Under the pieces are notes generated by a model. That model saw nothing but the letters and a program-made list of their open reading frames with translations. It searched no databases and was not told the DNA's origin. A stretch of 64,000 nucleotides of DNA, taken from positions 62,001 through 126,000 of the forward strand of contig VXAU01002257.1 of assembly GCA_013399695.1 (NCBI GenBank), given 5' to 3'. Positions 12,572-25,224 of the stretch are shown piece after piece (within the stretch, counting starts at the first letter, position 1; each line of letters opens with the position of its first letter). Source of the DNA: Formicarius rufipectus (taxonomy: Eukaryota > Chordata > Aves > Passeriformes > Formicariidae). The translations under genes were made by a program, and so were the position numbers.

Positions 12572-14157
12572 TCTATTGTAATTTACTGATCCTACAGCCA
12601 TCATAGTCCAGCAGCCTAAAACTCAGCTGCATAAAGTCTGCTGGGGAAAACAACCCACAGAGGTTTGGGCTGAGCTGTGTGTAACAGCAGCACAGCTCTG
12701 GTCTTGAAATGCAGCCCTTAGTCAAACTAATCTCTGGCCATGCTTTACACCAAGCTCTGCTGACTTGCAGCCTGAGGGCAAATCTAGTTTAGAAGCTGGT
12801 AAATGGTGTTATGCTGTTAGTGTAGAAATCCCTCGGAGCAAACTCCCTGGAATGGCCAAAGTCAGCAGTAGTGGTTAATTTACTGCAGGCCACCTAGGCT
12901 ATCTCCTTAGCAAACTGTGTTTTCACATTTCACAAAGTGCTCCAGAGGTTTAATAGAATTCTTCAGAGCACGAAATAGAATTGGAGACCATCCTTTAGGA
13001 AGTGATACACTGGGGTTCATTTAAAAATGCACATTAAGCTCTCTGAACGGGTCAGAATGTTTCTTTCTGTGATGATTTGGTAAGGCTTGAGGTGTTGCCA
13101 CCTGATTTCCCCCATAATTGTATCACAAAAATATTGTGATACCTTTAAAGACTTGGAGCCCCCTACATTTTTGAGGGTGATGGGGAGAGAATTATCTTTG
13201 AGTTTTTTTGTGGCTGATATCTTTGAATGTTTGCAATGATAGAAATTGTCTGCTTTTATTTTGCTGTGCTTCTCAAAAGGGTGAAAAATAGAGAGCTCAG
13301 TGTATGCCTTACCTTATGTCACCGATGTGAGAAGCCTCAGGACTTTCTCACTGCTCAGGAAAAGACTTTAATTTAACAGCACATTTAGTTCAAAGTATTG
13401 TTCTTTCTCTCGCACAGTATCTCAAAACATTTATTATCCGCCCCGGTAGAACAACAGCCAGGAGAGTGCGATGGCAATATATGTGCCATTGAAATAACTG
13501 ATGCAAATTAAAAGCACATAAATGGGAAATAAATCAACACTTTCCTGATTCCTTTTCATTACACTCCCTGCCGAAGAGAGAGACATTTTCTTAGTTTGCC
13601 TGAAGTACATGAGATTTAGGTCCTTGTGTTTTAGCAGGTAGTTGTGTATCATCCCTCAGCCAGAAAAAGGTTCTCACAAAAACAGGATGAGCAAACTCGT
13701 GGTGAGGTTGGAATCAGTGGGACTTTGTTTTATGTGCTAAGTACTGGTGCTTAATCTGGAGTGGGATGTTGTGATGGACAGTCACTGGCTGGGAGGACAG
13801 AGCTAAGAGATTGCTCTCTATGGCACAAGACAGGCTTGCCTGAGAGATCATTTCATTATTAATTTTAATTTGTTCTTAATTTCTCTTTCCCCCTCCCTTT
13901 GGTGGTCTCTGCAATCCAATTTTGGCTCTTCATTCTTCAGAGACAATTAAGCAAAGTGGCATCTTGAGATGAGGTCTTGTCTTTATCTCTCCAGAAGGAT
14001 GCAGATGGAGTCAATGTGTCTTGAAGAATGTTGTCTGATGCAGCTCCATTTAGTGTAACCTCAGTTAGATGCCCCTAGGGCAGAGTAACTAACTTTCTAT
14101 GTTTATTCCAGAAAGGAGTGGAGTATCTAGCTGACAAAATCAATGAAAGCAAATTAA

Positions 14158-14175
14158 ATATATATATGTATATAT
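14158..14175. repeat. (TA)n tract
   Basis: Alternating TA with one G interruption. Confidence 0.8.
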
Positions 14176-15875
14176 TAATGCAAACAACTCCCCCTAAGAT
14201 AGCACTGCTTTTAGTTTTGCTTAGTTAATTTTCATGCTTACAGTTTTACAGTTGTCAACAAACCCTGTGAAATTTTGACAAAAATATATGTATTGATGCC
14301 TAAGGTGATACCTTTTACAACAAGTTGGGGCCTGCAGTGACATGTATTTATTTTAAAGTGTATTTATTACTCAGAGATAAAGCCCTGAAAGTGCAGGTTC
14401 CAACTGAAGCCACTGACAGCTCCTCAAGGACAGTGAGGGTGCCGATAAAAATTCAGGCGGCTATTTTGGTCCCTCTGATATGCCAGTATCAGTTGATTAA
14501 CATAATCTCCTCCCCTCCCCCAGCACCGTTCTCTTGGGTAGGTTAAAAAATGATCTCCTTTCTATTTCTACATTCTAATTAGGTGGTAATCATATGCTGC
14601 TCTGATTGAAATGAAAATCAGCTATCATGCCACTGTCATCTCGCTGAAGTCAAGGAAAAAAATGCTTTTCAACCGGTACCAAATTAAAATGATTTACTTG
14701 CTCTGTGTAGCTGCTCTCTCACTGGGCTCAGAGAGATTCAGTGCTGCCCCCAAAGCCCAAATCTAACTATCATCCCAACAGACAAGTCATTTTCTGAGAT
14801 GATAAGCCAGCTGCCAAGGCAGGGACGCTTTCTTATATGTTCTTCAGGCTGCTGTTTAGGTAGAAGGCTGATAAAGGAAAAGTAGACAAAACCTGTCTTT
14901 ATGATACTACATGGTACTTTATTTATTAAACTTAAAGGTTTTGGTATTTTTGCAACAGCTATTGAGAGAAAGCCAGGAAGCATCCCTTTTTGGGCAAAAC
15001 TGTTGAAGCTTTTGATGGCTGGGAATGTCCCCACGGGACTGTTGTCCTGTGTGATGGTTTCTGAGATGCTCACTTGTGACCCAAATAAAACTGGGAGGAA
15101 GGAGTTGGAAACATGGCTTTTTGTCACCTCTTCCCTCTGAAATTCGTGGAGGATCAAGGAGATCCAGTCCTGTGCATAACACAGATGTACTGAGAGAAAA
15201 CATGTAAAGGTTTATCTAACTTTAGTGTGCTGCATCAGTAACACCTCCCATTACAGCTAATGAGTGTCACTAATACAAGACAGGGCTCTGCATGGGTTCT
15301 TTTGTGTTTACAGCAGTTAACTATCTAATAATTGAAATTTGTCAAAGTGTTTATTCCTTTTATCCTTACAATTTAATAGCAGTTATGATAACAGGAGCCG
15401 GGATAGCTTGAAAATTCTAGAGGCGTGTAGCTAAATTAGCAGGATTGTCTCTACTTCAGGGTTGGTATTTTGTCTTGTTTCTTTGTTTTACTTTTTTTCC
15501 TCCTGATTGCTGTATATTTGGAGGGGTCTTATTACTGTAGTGAGCAGTGTGTGTGGGGAACCCTTTAAAATAAATAGAAACTACAGGGTTTTTCTTTCAT
15601 GCTACTACTTGCATGACAAAAAAGATCAGAATAACATCCCTTTATTTCAGTGGTGGCTTTCAGCCAGAAATCTCGTCATTTCAACTGGCTTGTCAAATCA
15701 GCCCAATGCAGAAGGTGTCCAGCCTTTATTTTGGAAAGATTGTTAGTGTTGGTACCCTTCTGAAGGCTTTACATCATCTTGTGCTCCTCACCCTGTGTGT
15801 ACATACGAATAAACAGACAAATGAGGGAGAGCAATCCATGTAACTCGAATGAGATTTATGGATATAATACTTCTT

Positions 15876-15913
15876 TGGGGTTTTTTTTTGGGTTTTGTTT
15901 GGTTTTTTTTTTC
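15876..15913. repeat. T/G-rich low-complexity tract
   Basis: GGGGT9GGGTTTTG-type sequence followed by a T10 run, the reverse complement in character of the A/C-rich tracts at 3600 and 25052. Confidence 0.85.
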
Positions 15914-15943
15914 TCCTGAGCTTTCCACATTAGTCAACCTGTT

Positions 15944-16457
15944 GTGACTTTTGTTGGGCTGTGCTTCAGTGTACGCAGTGGTGAGTTACGGCTGGATCTT
16001 ACAGGAGTTGTGCCGAGATGGGGTGAGAGGAAGGAGGGGCTGGAGAAGGTTTGCAAGGAGACTCCTGTCATGGAGACACTGTTTTTGGAGACTCACAGCA
16101 GAAGGTGCCTGCCAAGGGTGGGCTTGGCTGGCAGTCCCCAGCAGAAAGGAAGCGGGTGGGACGGGCGGGTACCAGCTGCTGGCCCAGCCACGGTCCCCAG
16201 TGAGAGAGAAGGCACTTGGCTGGCATGGGCTCTTCCACACGCGGCAAGAGCACGTGCCTGGTTTTGCTGGCACCTGCCCGGCATCCTGCAGAGTGTGTGC
16301 TGGCTTCTCTGGGTGTTCTGTTGGCAATAAATTCACGTGGTTGCTTTGCCTATGGAAAGCTGCTGCTTTGCTTGGATTTAAATTCAGTTCTGTTGCCTAC
16401 AGTTTCCCCCAAAGCAGAATGTCCAGCGTGGCACGTGAGGGTGAAATGAGATACTGA
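15944..16457. other. GC-rich block with overlapping open frames, function unknown
   Basis: About 400 bp of clearly raised GC (near 60% by eye) and about a dozen CpG in AT-richer surroundings. Because stops are rare here, both strands show open frames (168 codons at 15951-16457 on +, 116 codons at 15986-16336 on -). No domain is recognisable in any of them, and no convincing acceptor/donor pair brackets the block. Confidence 0.4.
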
Positions 16458-18534
16458 AATATAAAAAATACATGAGGTGAGTCTCACACTGGAGCAAGCA
16501 TTGGCTCACCCTACAAAGGACCAAATTAGTATGAGCTAGTTAACTGTGAGGGGAATATTAAGTTTTATTCTGTCTTCCCATCTAAGATTTTAATTGGCTA
16601 AGTCCTACTGTCCTCTCCAACCACATTAGCCATCAACTGTCAGCCACACTCAAACCTACACAGAAGGAAATCCACATGGATCCTCATAGCCAGAGTGCAT
16701 TCCCTGAGAGGAACAAAATGAGTTTATTGCTGCTGGACTTTGGCATCTTGACATATAGTTTGAGATATATGATTCTGACATTTAATAGGTTAGATGATAT
16801 TGGCCACATACTTCTTAGGTTCTGTATGCCACTGTATTCCTGGGAAGGTGAAAAATGGGTCTGTCTATTATGTATGAAATGACAGAACAGATGAGAAGAG
16901 CACTTTGGATGTGGAGAGCATTGACAATGAGGACCTGTGGAAACATGGGAATTGACTGGCTGGCTTCCGAGATAAAATAGCTGATAATTAATACAGAACA
17001 ACTTGCTTAAATTCAAATGTGAGCACAGTTTAAGGGGCCATGTTGCCTTCCTACTGAGGCTTCAGGACCCGTTTTGCAATTCTTTCATTTATTTGGGATT
17101 AATGGAAAATAAATCAGGTGAACTATGAAGTTCTTTCATAGGAATAAACAATGGTTCCTGGGAAGAGTTTTTGCACAAACACTATGCAAAGGCTTACTCA
17201 GGTTCTCATTTTTCTTCTAACCTGATCTCTCATGGAATAACAGAGTAAAGAATAACTTTTACCAGCTACTAAATTCAACTGGAATTAGTTAATTTACTGA
17301 AGCCTTATTTTATTTTTTCTTACATGGAAAATAAACGGTGAATATGCTCTGGGACAAGTAAGATAACTGGAAAACAGTCAGTGGTTACATACTGGCTGAG
17401 GGTAAAAGCAGAATGAAGTAGCTTTAAAAGCTTGTATAATGTTGAAACGGAAGTCATCAGGGTGCAAAGCACAGCTTTGACTTACAGTTCTGCCTTGTAA
17501 ACAACCAGGTTGGCTTTGCTTGTGTCTCTCTGCTTTTCTGTCTGTCTTCATCCTGATTCAGGAGTACATTTTCAGATTACCATGAATTTAGGATGCTTTT
17601 CTGAATCAGGAATATTGAATTTCTCTGATCCGGTGTGCTTGTCTTGTCTTTACTGTTAGACTTAAGACAGGGCATGGTAGGACACTGCCTGACTCTTTAG
17701 CACACAGGCTGAAATGAAATCTTAAGAACCAGCTGCTACCTGCTCATCCCCATGATCAATGCCCAATACATCCAGGGGGATAGGTGTCTTTGGGATTTCT
17801 TCCCCTTGTAAGAAGCTCGGGTCTTGCATGAGCCCTCCTCCAAATGTCCTGGATTTTGTGTTGTGCGAGGAAGGGATTTTTCAGGTTCTGTAATCTTTTC
17901 TGGCTTCTTCCACCCAGCTTTTTCACACTCTTAGGAGGGACTGAGTATTTAAGCCTCAATCCAGCTATGTACTCTCAGGTTGGGGGAGAGGGTTTTATAT
18001 ATGATTTTCAGCCTCTTCTGGAAATGTCACCTTTGATTTCATGTTCCTTTAAGTTTTGTGAGCCAAAAGGTTAAAAATCCTTAGTCTTCTCTTTCCGTAT
18101 TTATAGTTTTATCCTTCATTTGAGATAGTGATGTATAGCTATTGTTTTAGAGATTAAATACAATCCACTTGATTAATTTCATTAATTCCTCTTTGCTTTC
18201 ACTTTGTTCTGCAAAAGTGCACATCAAATGTCTTCTCCGTGCGTGGAAACAGCCTTTGAACCTGCACTGCGTGCTGTTCTGAGGTGAATGCTGAAACCTT
18301 GTCCTGATAAGAGACAAACGTATCACACAGCACGTTGACTCCCCTGAATTCAGTCCTGATGCCTGTTGGATGATAACCTCTTCCCTGTGGCCAGAGAAAC
18401 AACCCTCTCCCTTTGGGGCTGCTCATAACATCCCGTCTGTATGATGATAACCTCCTGGTGGGAAATGTTTCAGAAGGGACAACAGAAGTGTTGTGCTTTA
18501 GTCCTGCTGACTATGTTCCCTGTTAAAATCTCTC

Positions 18535-18785
18535 CCTACAGACATCATATTAAGTTCATTAATATTTACAAAGCAAATATATTTCCCTTCAGACAGTTGA
18601 GGCACCGCTGCCCTTGATTTTTGTGGGATTCCATGAGCACTGACACGGCTTTATATAGCAAAAGTGCAATATCTCATTAATATGCATATTTGGATTTGCA
18701 GAATACCCTGGGCATTTCTTTTTCCAGTGTGACTTTTATGGGGCATATCATATGAGAATAAAATCTCATTATAACTACAGGTTGC
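18535..18785. promoter_or_regulatory. Possible regulatory stretch, TAAT/TATGCATA-rich
   Basis: Dense homeodomain and POU-like cores: ttcattaatattta, aaagcaaatata, ctcattaatatgcatattt, aaaatctcattataac, with no visible repeat. Such composition is common in vertebrate conserved non-coding elements. The call is inference only. Confidence 0.3.
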
Positions 18786-19082
18786 TTATGTGGGAATGCT
18801 CCTCAGCATGGGGTCTGAGTCTTCATGGGAATTTGGGAGGTGCCTGGTGTGCTGCTGGTACAGAAGCCCCTGTTAGCAGGTGGAATTGTGTACAGAAGAA
18901 ACTGAAGTACCACAGATGATCAAAGATACTTGTAAATCAAACCTTTGAGTGTAAATCCAGAGGGTAAGCTTCTGTAGACTAATGCTACTCCTCAAAGCAC
19001 TCGTAAATTTTAGCAGAGTTGGAATTTTCACAGTGAAAGAATATTTGTGGCACTGTTGCTAATGAGGAGGGATGAGCATTAG

Positions 19083-19150
19083 TATCATAGAACCTCCTGA
19101 ATTGGAAGGGACCCACAAGGATCATCAAATCCAACCAGGATGGCAGTGTT
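19083..19150 (-). mobile_element. CR1 LINE, very short 3' end
   Basis: tatcatagaacctcctgaa, ttggaagggacccacaagg, atcatcaaatccaacc: the reverse complement of the last ~65 bp of a CR1. On the minus strand this still translates as the CR1 terminal pattern LDLMILVGPFQFRRFYD. Confidence 0.85.
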
Positions 19151-20739
19151 AGTGTTTGTTGGCAGGAGGTAGAGGAAAAGCCTGAATTAGCTCCCATGTT
19201 GGAAGCACAAGTATTCGCAGGAAAACCAGTGGTATGTTTACTATCACTTGTGGTGGTGTGAGTGTGGCCTTGGTGTTTCAGCTTCTGCAAGGCTTGCTGA
19301 GACAGAGATGTCTTTGAGGAACAATCCCATCACATCCAATTTACAGCCCTGGTACTACAAAAAATAAATCTAGCTTGTATGATACCGCCAAATAGCAGAA
19401 GCTGAGAGGGAAATAAGTAACTGTAAAATTTTTCAGAGACTATTATGAGAATAAAGAATTCTTTACAGGCATTTAATACCAAGTAAAAATACTGCTTTAG
19501 TGAACTGGGATTTTCACCAAAATGGTCAGTAACCTGTCTTGACTGGTGATTTACAGTCACCTTCTATGTTGTATCTGTGGAAAGAGGGATCCTGCTGTTG
19601 TCTGGTCAAAGAGGGGCAGGTGTTGAGCTGTTGGATAACCACGAAGAACAACGTATGGTTTTCCCCCTTTGGTCAGGACTAGGGGTAAGCAGGAACAAGG
19701 TAGTCTGGCACTGACTCTTACCCAGTGTATTCCCAGAACTTCAGGAGTCAAGTGCTGCAAAGCTTGTTTGATCCATTTTTTTAGTGCCCAGATATCCTAG
19801 TTGAAAGGAAAAGCTGCAACAGACCTTGTAAGTGCACCATTATCTAGTGGGTTTTTGGAGTTTTGAATGTGCTACATATCCAGAGCAGTTGCATGGAGTA
19901 AAAATGAACTGCTGGTACAGGGATCTGGCAGGTTCCAGAAGGCCTTACTCTCTCCTCCTTTGTAGCTTCCTTCTCTCTGCAGTTTTTTCCCTTTCAGCCT
20001 CTCCCTGTTTTGCCCCCTGAGTGAGCGGTGAACTTGTCTCTTTATATTCTGCTCTATTGCCTGGGCATTTAACTGAGAGCTTTGGATCAGGAGGTGGAAA
20101 AGAAAGGCTGTACCTCTGCTCTGGGTCTGTCTCATGTGCTGCAGCTGTTGTTTTGAGGTAGGGATTTCAAGTCCAGCTGCTCCTTATTGACCCTGTGGGG
20201 AAGTGGCAGGTTGAATCAATTATTTGACATGCACATTCTCTGTTGGCAGGATTCTCCAGAGCCTTATAATGGCACAAATGATGTTACTTGCTAGTGCAAA
20301 AAGAAAGTTACAATTGGGTATAGCAATTAATATGCAATTAGGAAGGCATTCTTTTTTTCTTTCCAAGTATTATTTCCGAGTTATTTTTAGATTTGAATTG
20401 GCTGAATAGTTGAAGAATTCCTTTTGGAAAGGAGGAGGGGAGCAGTTTTATTTTTTTTCCTGCTTTAGCTTTGATTTTTCCTCCTGCGGGGACAGCAAGA
20501 AGCACGGACAGCTGTTATTTAAACCAGAATGGAACATGAAATGTTACCAAACCATTTACCATCTCCGAACTATAACGCAGCGGTTCTGTGTTTTAATGAT
20601 GCATTGTTGCGTATAATGCCCTGCATTGCTGCTCAGACTTACACTTCTTTAGGGAAGTGAAGGATTTAAATGCAGTTGGAGTGTATCTCTGACAGCAGTG
20701 TGTATCTAAGGCCTTTCAGTAATCCCCTCGCTGTCCAAG

Positions 20740-21010
20740 GTAATGATGCTGCCCAGCAGGATGCAAGGAGGGGACGGGGTTGGAGGGTGCTGGGCTGTGC
20801 ACGTGTTGAGATGTCAGTGTTACCTGAGATGACGACGTCTGGGAGCAACCACAGCTCCCCTTGTGCCCCCAGCCCCACCACCACGGGTGTCAGTTTGTGC
20901 CAGCACCCAGGGCAGGTGACACGGGTGGCTTTGGGGCTGGACAGACACACTCAGGGCCACCAGGCAGCCCCAGCTGCCGTTCCCCCCCGTGTCACCTGTG
21001 TCTGCCGTCG
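20740..21010. other. GC-rich block containing a nested inverted repeat
   Basis: About 270 bp with GC near 60% by eye, between AT-rich flanks. It holds the two-level hairpin at 20913-20998. Open frames on both strands (142 codons + at 20670-21098, 94 codons - at 20666-20950) look like by-products of base composition, with no domain seen. Confidence 0.5.
20913..20998. repeat. Nested GC-rich inverted repeat (hairpin)
   Basis: Outer arms CAGGTGACACGGG (20913-20925) and CCCGTGTCACCTG (20986-20998) are perfect 13-bp reverse complements. Inside them TGGGGCTG (20932-20939) and CAGCCCCA (20965-20972) pair over 8 bp, leaving a 25-nt loop. Each outer arm also contains an E-box CAGGTG/CACCTG. Confidence 0.8.
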
Positions 21011-21299
21011 TGACGTGCAGGCAATGAGGGCGCTGGGTTTTAGAACAGTCTCCAGAGCTGTCACGTCCCAGTTTTCAGCTGGATTAATTAGTGAGTAATT
21101 CCACACACAGCCATTTGGAGCAGTTAACTTGTGGATTGTTTTCTTCTAAACGCTCTCGAAAGTGGTTTGGATGAAATATTCAGTGGTTAAATGAAAGCGA
21201 AGCCGTAGACGGTGTATATTTTATAAAGCTTTATCAAATGCAAAGAGATGACAAGTACAAGGTTTCACTGGCTGGATGGCCTCTGTGGGCTTTTGCTAA

Positions 21300-21560
21300 A
21301 AGAGGTCAAATTGGTTCTGTGAACTTAAAACCACAACTGTACTAATTAATGTGATAGGAAAGCATTAGGAAATGCAATATAATTATTCATAAAACTGGGT
21401 CATAATTCCTCTCTCAGTTAGTCTTCGAGCATGTTGCCACACCACAGTGCTTTCCATTAATAATGAAGACATTTTGGAGAAATTGTATTAGCAGCTGGTT
21501 GACTGTAGTTAATTGACATATTATTGTATTCCAGCACATTCTGTCAGGGACTGCTGTGAA
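21300..21560. promoter_or_regulatory. Possible regulatory stretch, TAAT-rich
   Basis: Many homeodomain-type cores (actaattaatg, ataattattcat, ttccattaataatg, gtagttaattgac) in 260 bp without recognisable repeat. This is composition-based inference. Confidence 0.25.
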
Positions 21561-24042
21561 TGGCTTAAAGGCTTCTAGGGAGAAATAAAGCAGAGATAAC
21601 CAAGGAGAAGTTGTTTAACTTAACAGTTCTCAGGCTCTGTATACGCTGATTCTAGGAGGCAAATTACTAAAATACATAGAGAATTTTGATTTAGAAAATA
21701 ATGATATAATGGGCTTAAAAAATTTTGTCTGTGGGAATAGCACATCAGCTGTTGTAGGAGCAGGGCAATGCAGAGAAGCTCCTGAGTGTTTTAAAACCTG
21801 AGTGACTAAACGACATAAATACATTTACTTATGGATTTTATCCAGGCTTCTTTGTCAAAATTGGAGTAATGAATTCACAAGGAGTAAAAGGAATGAACCC
21901 TCTGTGTAACTGAGGCATGCTAATTACTGCCTTCCCTCCAAGGTTAACAGAGCTTCAAATAAAGGCATCTTTGTTTTCAGAGTGAGGACTAGAGAAGAGA
22001 GGCAGAGCAAAGCCATGGGAGAGGACTTGGCAAGTCCTTCACCCCCAGGTCACTGATTCCAATCCAGACCATTCTGTCGATGCCCTAGAGCTTTCCAGCC
22101 TTTGCTGGATAGTCTGGCCCCTGTGGAATGAGCTGGAGAAAGTGGCTTTGGTCTGATCACAGCTGACATGGCTGTAGTTGTACTGATGGACGTTATGTGT
22201 TTAAAGAGTCTTATTCTGCAGTCGCAGCACCCAGCTGGAGTTTGCTTTTCCTTCCCCAGTGTTTGGGATTAGGCACGAAGTAGAAAATGGCAGGCTCTGG
22301 TGTGGATAGTTTCAAATGTTCATGGGCATGGGAAGGAATTTCTTCTTAGATGTGCTCCTTGAAGGAAGTGGAAAGTGAGCACTTCAAAGGAACTGAGCTA
22401 TTTGATCACAGCACGTTTTATTGTACAGTTAATTACGTCAAATAGGCTGAACCGAGATAGAGTTCTTAGTGACTTTTTTGCTGTGTGTATAATTAGATCT
22501 ACAGAGCTTTCTCCTCAGCTGGTGTCAGGCTGGTTAGCTCTATTTAAGTCAATTTGCATCAGCTCAGAAGCTGGACCCTGGTATTTATGGAACCACTGAC
22601 TGTTTATGATACCAGAGTAAGTACCCTGAGGAAATTTAGGCCAAGATGTGTAAAGTAAAAAAGAGTAGTACCGTGTTTGCTTTTAAAGTAATGATGGGAT
22701 AATCTCAACCTTCAGGACTTCTGTTGGAAGCTTGTTAGAATTACATCACATCAATGCAGAAGGAAAAGAATTACCATGATGTTTTGGGGATGGACTTGCA
22801 ATTTGGAAAAAAAATTGTGGTGGGGGATTTTGGTAATCTATTTTGTAATCTATGATCAGAAGGTGAAAAGTAGCAGGCATTAAAAAGTTTTAAATTTGAA
22901 AAATAGAGAAACTCTCCATGTGCAAGCTTCCAGATTGTGGTTTTTAAAGATGACAATAAGAATACCAACTTTCCCATGCAATCAACATTTGAGTTTGAGG
23001 TCAGTGTTACTCTTATGCTTCCTACTGCTGAAAACACAGGGATCCCTAAAGAATAGCACTCTCTGTATTAATTAAGTGATTTTAATACAATTAATCCTTC
23101 AAATTGTGCTCAAGCTGTTCATGGATATTTTTAGCTCTGTAGGCCTTGGAATGCCCAGTTTCTTGCACCCTGCTTTTGCGTTCATCGTTGCCAGAAACAG
23201 GGTTAAGAGAAGCATTCAAAATACTGTAGAAAATACTAATATCTAATCCAGTGATTAATGAAGATAGTCATTTACCTCAAGCTTTAAAAGGATGCTTTGT
23301 CTCACACTAATCACTCCTGTATTGTTCTTATTTGCATCACAGGCATTTTGCTGCTCTTCATCTTAACTTATTAAATTCGTCTTACTCATGCCTGAATCTG
23401 GACAGCTGGATGCCACTAATGGGGCAGCTAGTGCTACCCAGTGGTCTATAATCAACATTCTGTTGCCACACATTAGCATCACGCTGCATGCCTAAAAAGA
23501 CTAAAAAATTAGATTTGTGAAGCAACAGCTGATTAGGGATGATGAACCAAAAGACTGGGGGTGGGGGGAGCGGATATTGAGTGACGCTGCTTCTTGTCCT
23601 CTTGGAATCCAGCCTGGGATGGCATATCTGCTATGTCAGTGTGAGCAAAAGCAGATGAGCCATTATCTAGATGTTTTTGTCACTAATCATTTCTCAAAGG
23701 CTGTTTAAAACCAAACACGTTGAACAGCATTCAAATGAAAGCAAAGGTGGTAACAATCATAAAGCCATGACAAAGAAAATAGATCTATTTTAAACAAAAC
23801 ATATCAATTTATTTTTCTGCGGTGTCAATGCAATGCAAGATGCCATGATAGATACATCAGAATATTGCTAAATGCACCTGAAATGCCTTTTACATTTACA
23901 AGAGACTTCCACACATTGAGGCTGATTTGTAGACTGTAAAAAGAGGCAGTTCATTTTGGATGGAGAGTGAGATACACTGGAAAACCTGGAGCTGCAACAG
24001 GCACTCTTGAAATGATCACTGGAGGATACAGTCAATGGTTCT

Positions 24043-24160
24043 TTCTTGTAGGTTCCCTTCAGGTACTGGAAGGCCACAATTAGGTCCCCCTGAAGCTTCT
24101 CTTTTCCAGGCTGAACAATCTCAATTATCTCAGCCATCCCCAAAAGATGTTCCAATACTC
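24043..24160 (-). mobile_element. CR1 LINE, internal ORF2 C-terminal fragment
   Basis: The minus strand translates through the CR1 signature EKLQGDLIVAFQYLKGTYKK, preceded by a degraded RVLEHLLGMAEIIEIVQPG (the usual reading is an arginine-rich run followed by LGLFSLEKRRLRGDLI). The 3' end of the element is absent, so this is an internal remnant; sequence beyond 24160 is too decayed to assign. Confidence 0.85.
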
Positions 24161-25051
24161 TTCTGGGGCTACAGATAATCCAAGAGAGGAAACATTTCTG
24201 TTCTTCCTTCTCTTGCTGAGGTTGATTTTCAGTGGGAAGCACTGCTTGTCTTTGCTGCCTATATTCAGCTGTTACCAATGCCAGAGGAATCATTTGCTTG
24301 GGAAATGCCCTTTGCTGTGGGATTTTGACAATATTCCCCATATTTCATATTCCTGGCCACCCAGGCTAACAGTGGGTGTCCATAAGCAGTTTGGAAAGAG
24401 GACACTATGTCATTTCCGTGTTTCAGTGTTGTCCTGAGTCCAGATGTGGTCTGTGCTTGCCATGAATTCTCTTGGTGGATTCCTGAGGTGCCTGCTAGCA
24501 GTGATACCTGATGGAATCACAGGCTACATAAATAGCCTACTAATGTACAAACTGCTTCAGTTCATCACCGTAGTGGACATTATTAAGATAATTATTTGAT
24601 CCTTTGTGACTCGCTCTTCTGTTGTGCTGTTATATACATCAATCCAATCTAACTAATACGTTTTGAGGGACAATTTTCATCTCTTCTTACAAAAAAGGCT
24701 TATTGCAGAAGGCAGCCCTATTAAAGACTTGTCACTTCAGAGGTCTTGTGGCAATAAATGCTTGGCTGTTCATTTACTGGCAAATCACGTTTCAGTTAAA
24801 AACAAAAGCATTGCAGAAAGTGGCATGTAAAAAAAATGGGTTGTCTCACTCCGTGCCTTGGCTGGTTCTCTCTCTTGTCATTTTACTTCAAATGATGTCA
24901 AGTTGAGCTTAAAACAGTGTCTGCAGGACATTTTGTTCAACCTTCACAAGTTCAAGAGATGCCTGAATGTATATACAGTGCAGTTCAGGATCCAAGTGGA
25001 GATTCATTCTTGACCCAAGTCTTTAGTTTATGTCTCTGCCCTTGCCAGATT

Positions 25052-25098
25052 TTAAAAACAAACAAACAAAACCCCACAACCAACAAAACAAAAAAAAC
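25052..25098. repeat. A/C-rich low-complexity tract
   Basis: aaaacaaacaaacaaaacccc-type sequence, similar to the tract at 3600-3705. Confidence 0.9.
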
Positions 25099-25211
25099 TT
25101 TTGCCAGTCTTCAAGGACCAATTCTAGATGTATGTTTGAATGATTAGAGAAATTACAATGGCAAAGAGAAAATATTAGAAATAATGCTAGAATACAATTA
25201 TTTTTATGGCT

Positions 25212-25224
25212 CTTTTTTTTTTTT
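25212..25224. repeat. Poly-T tract
   Basis: T12-13 run in ordinary intron. Confidence 0.75.
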
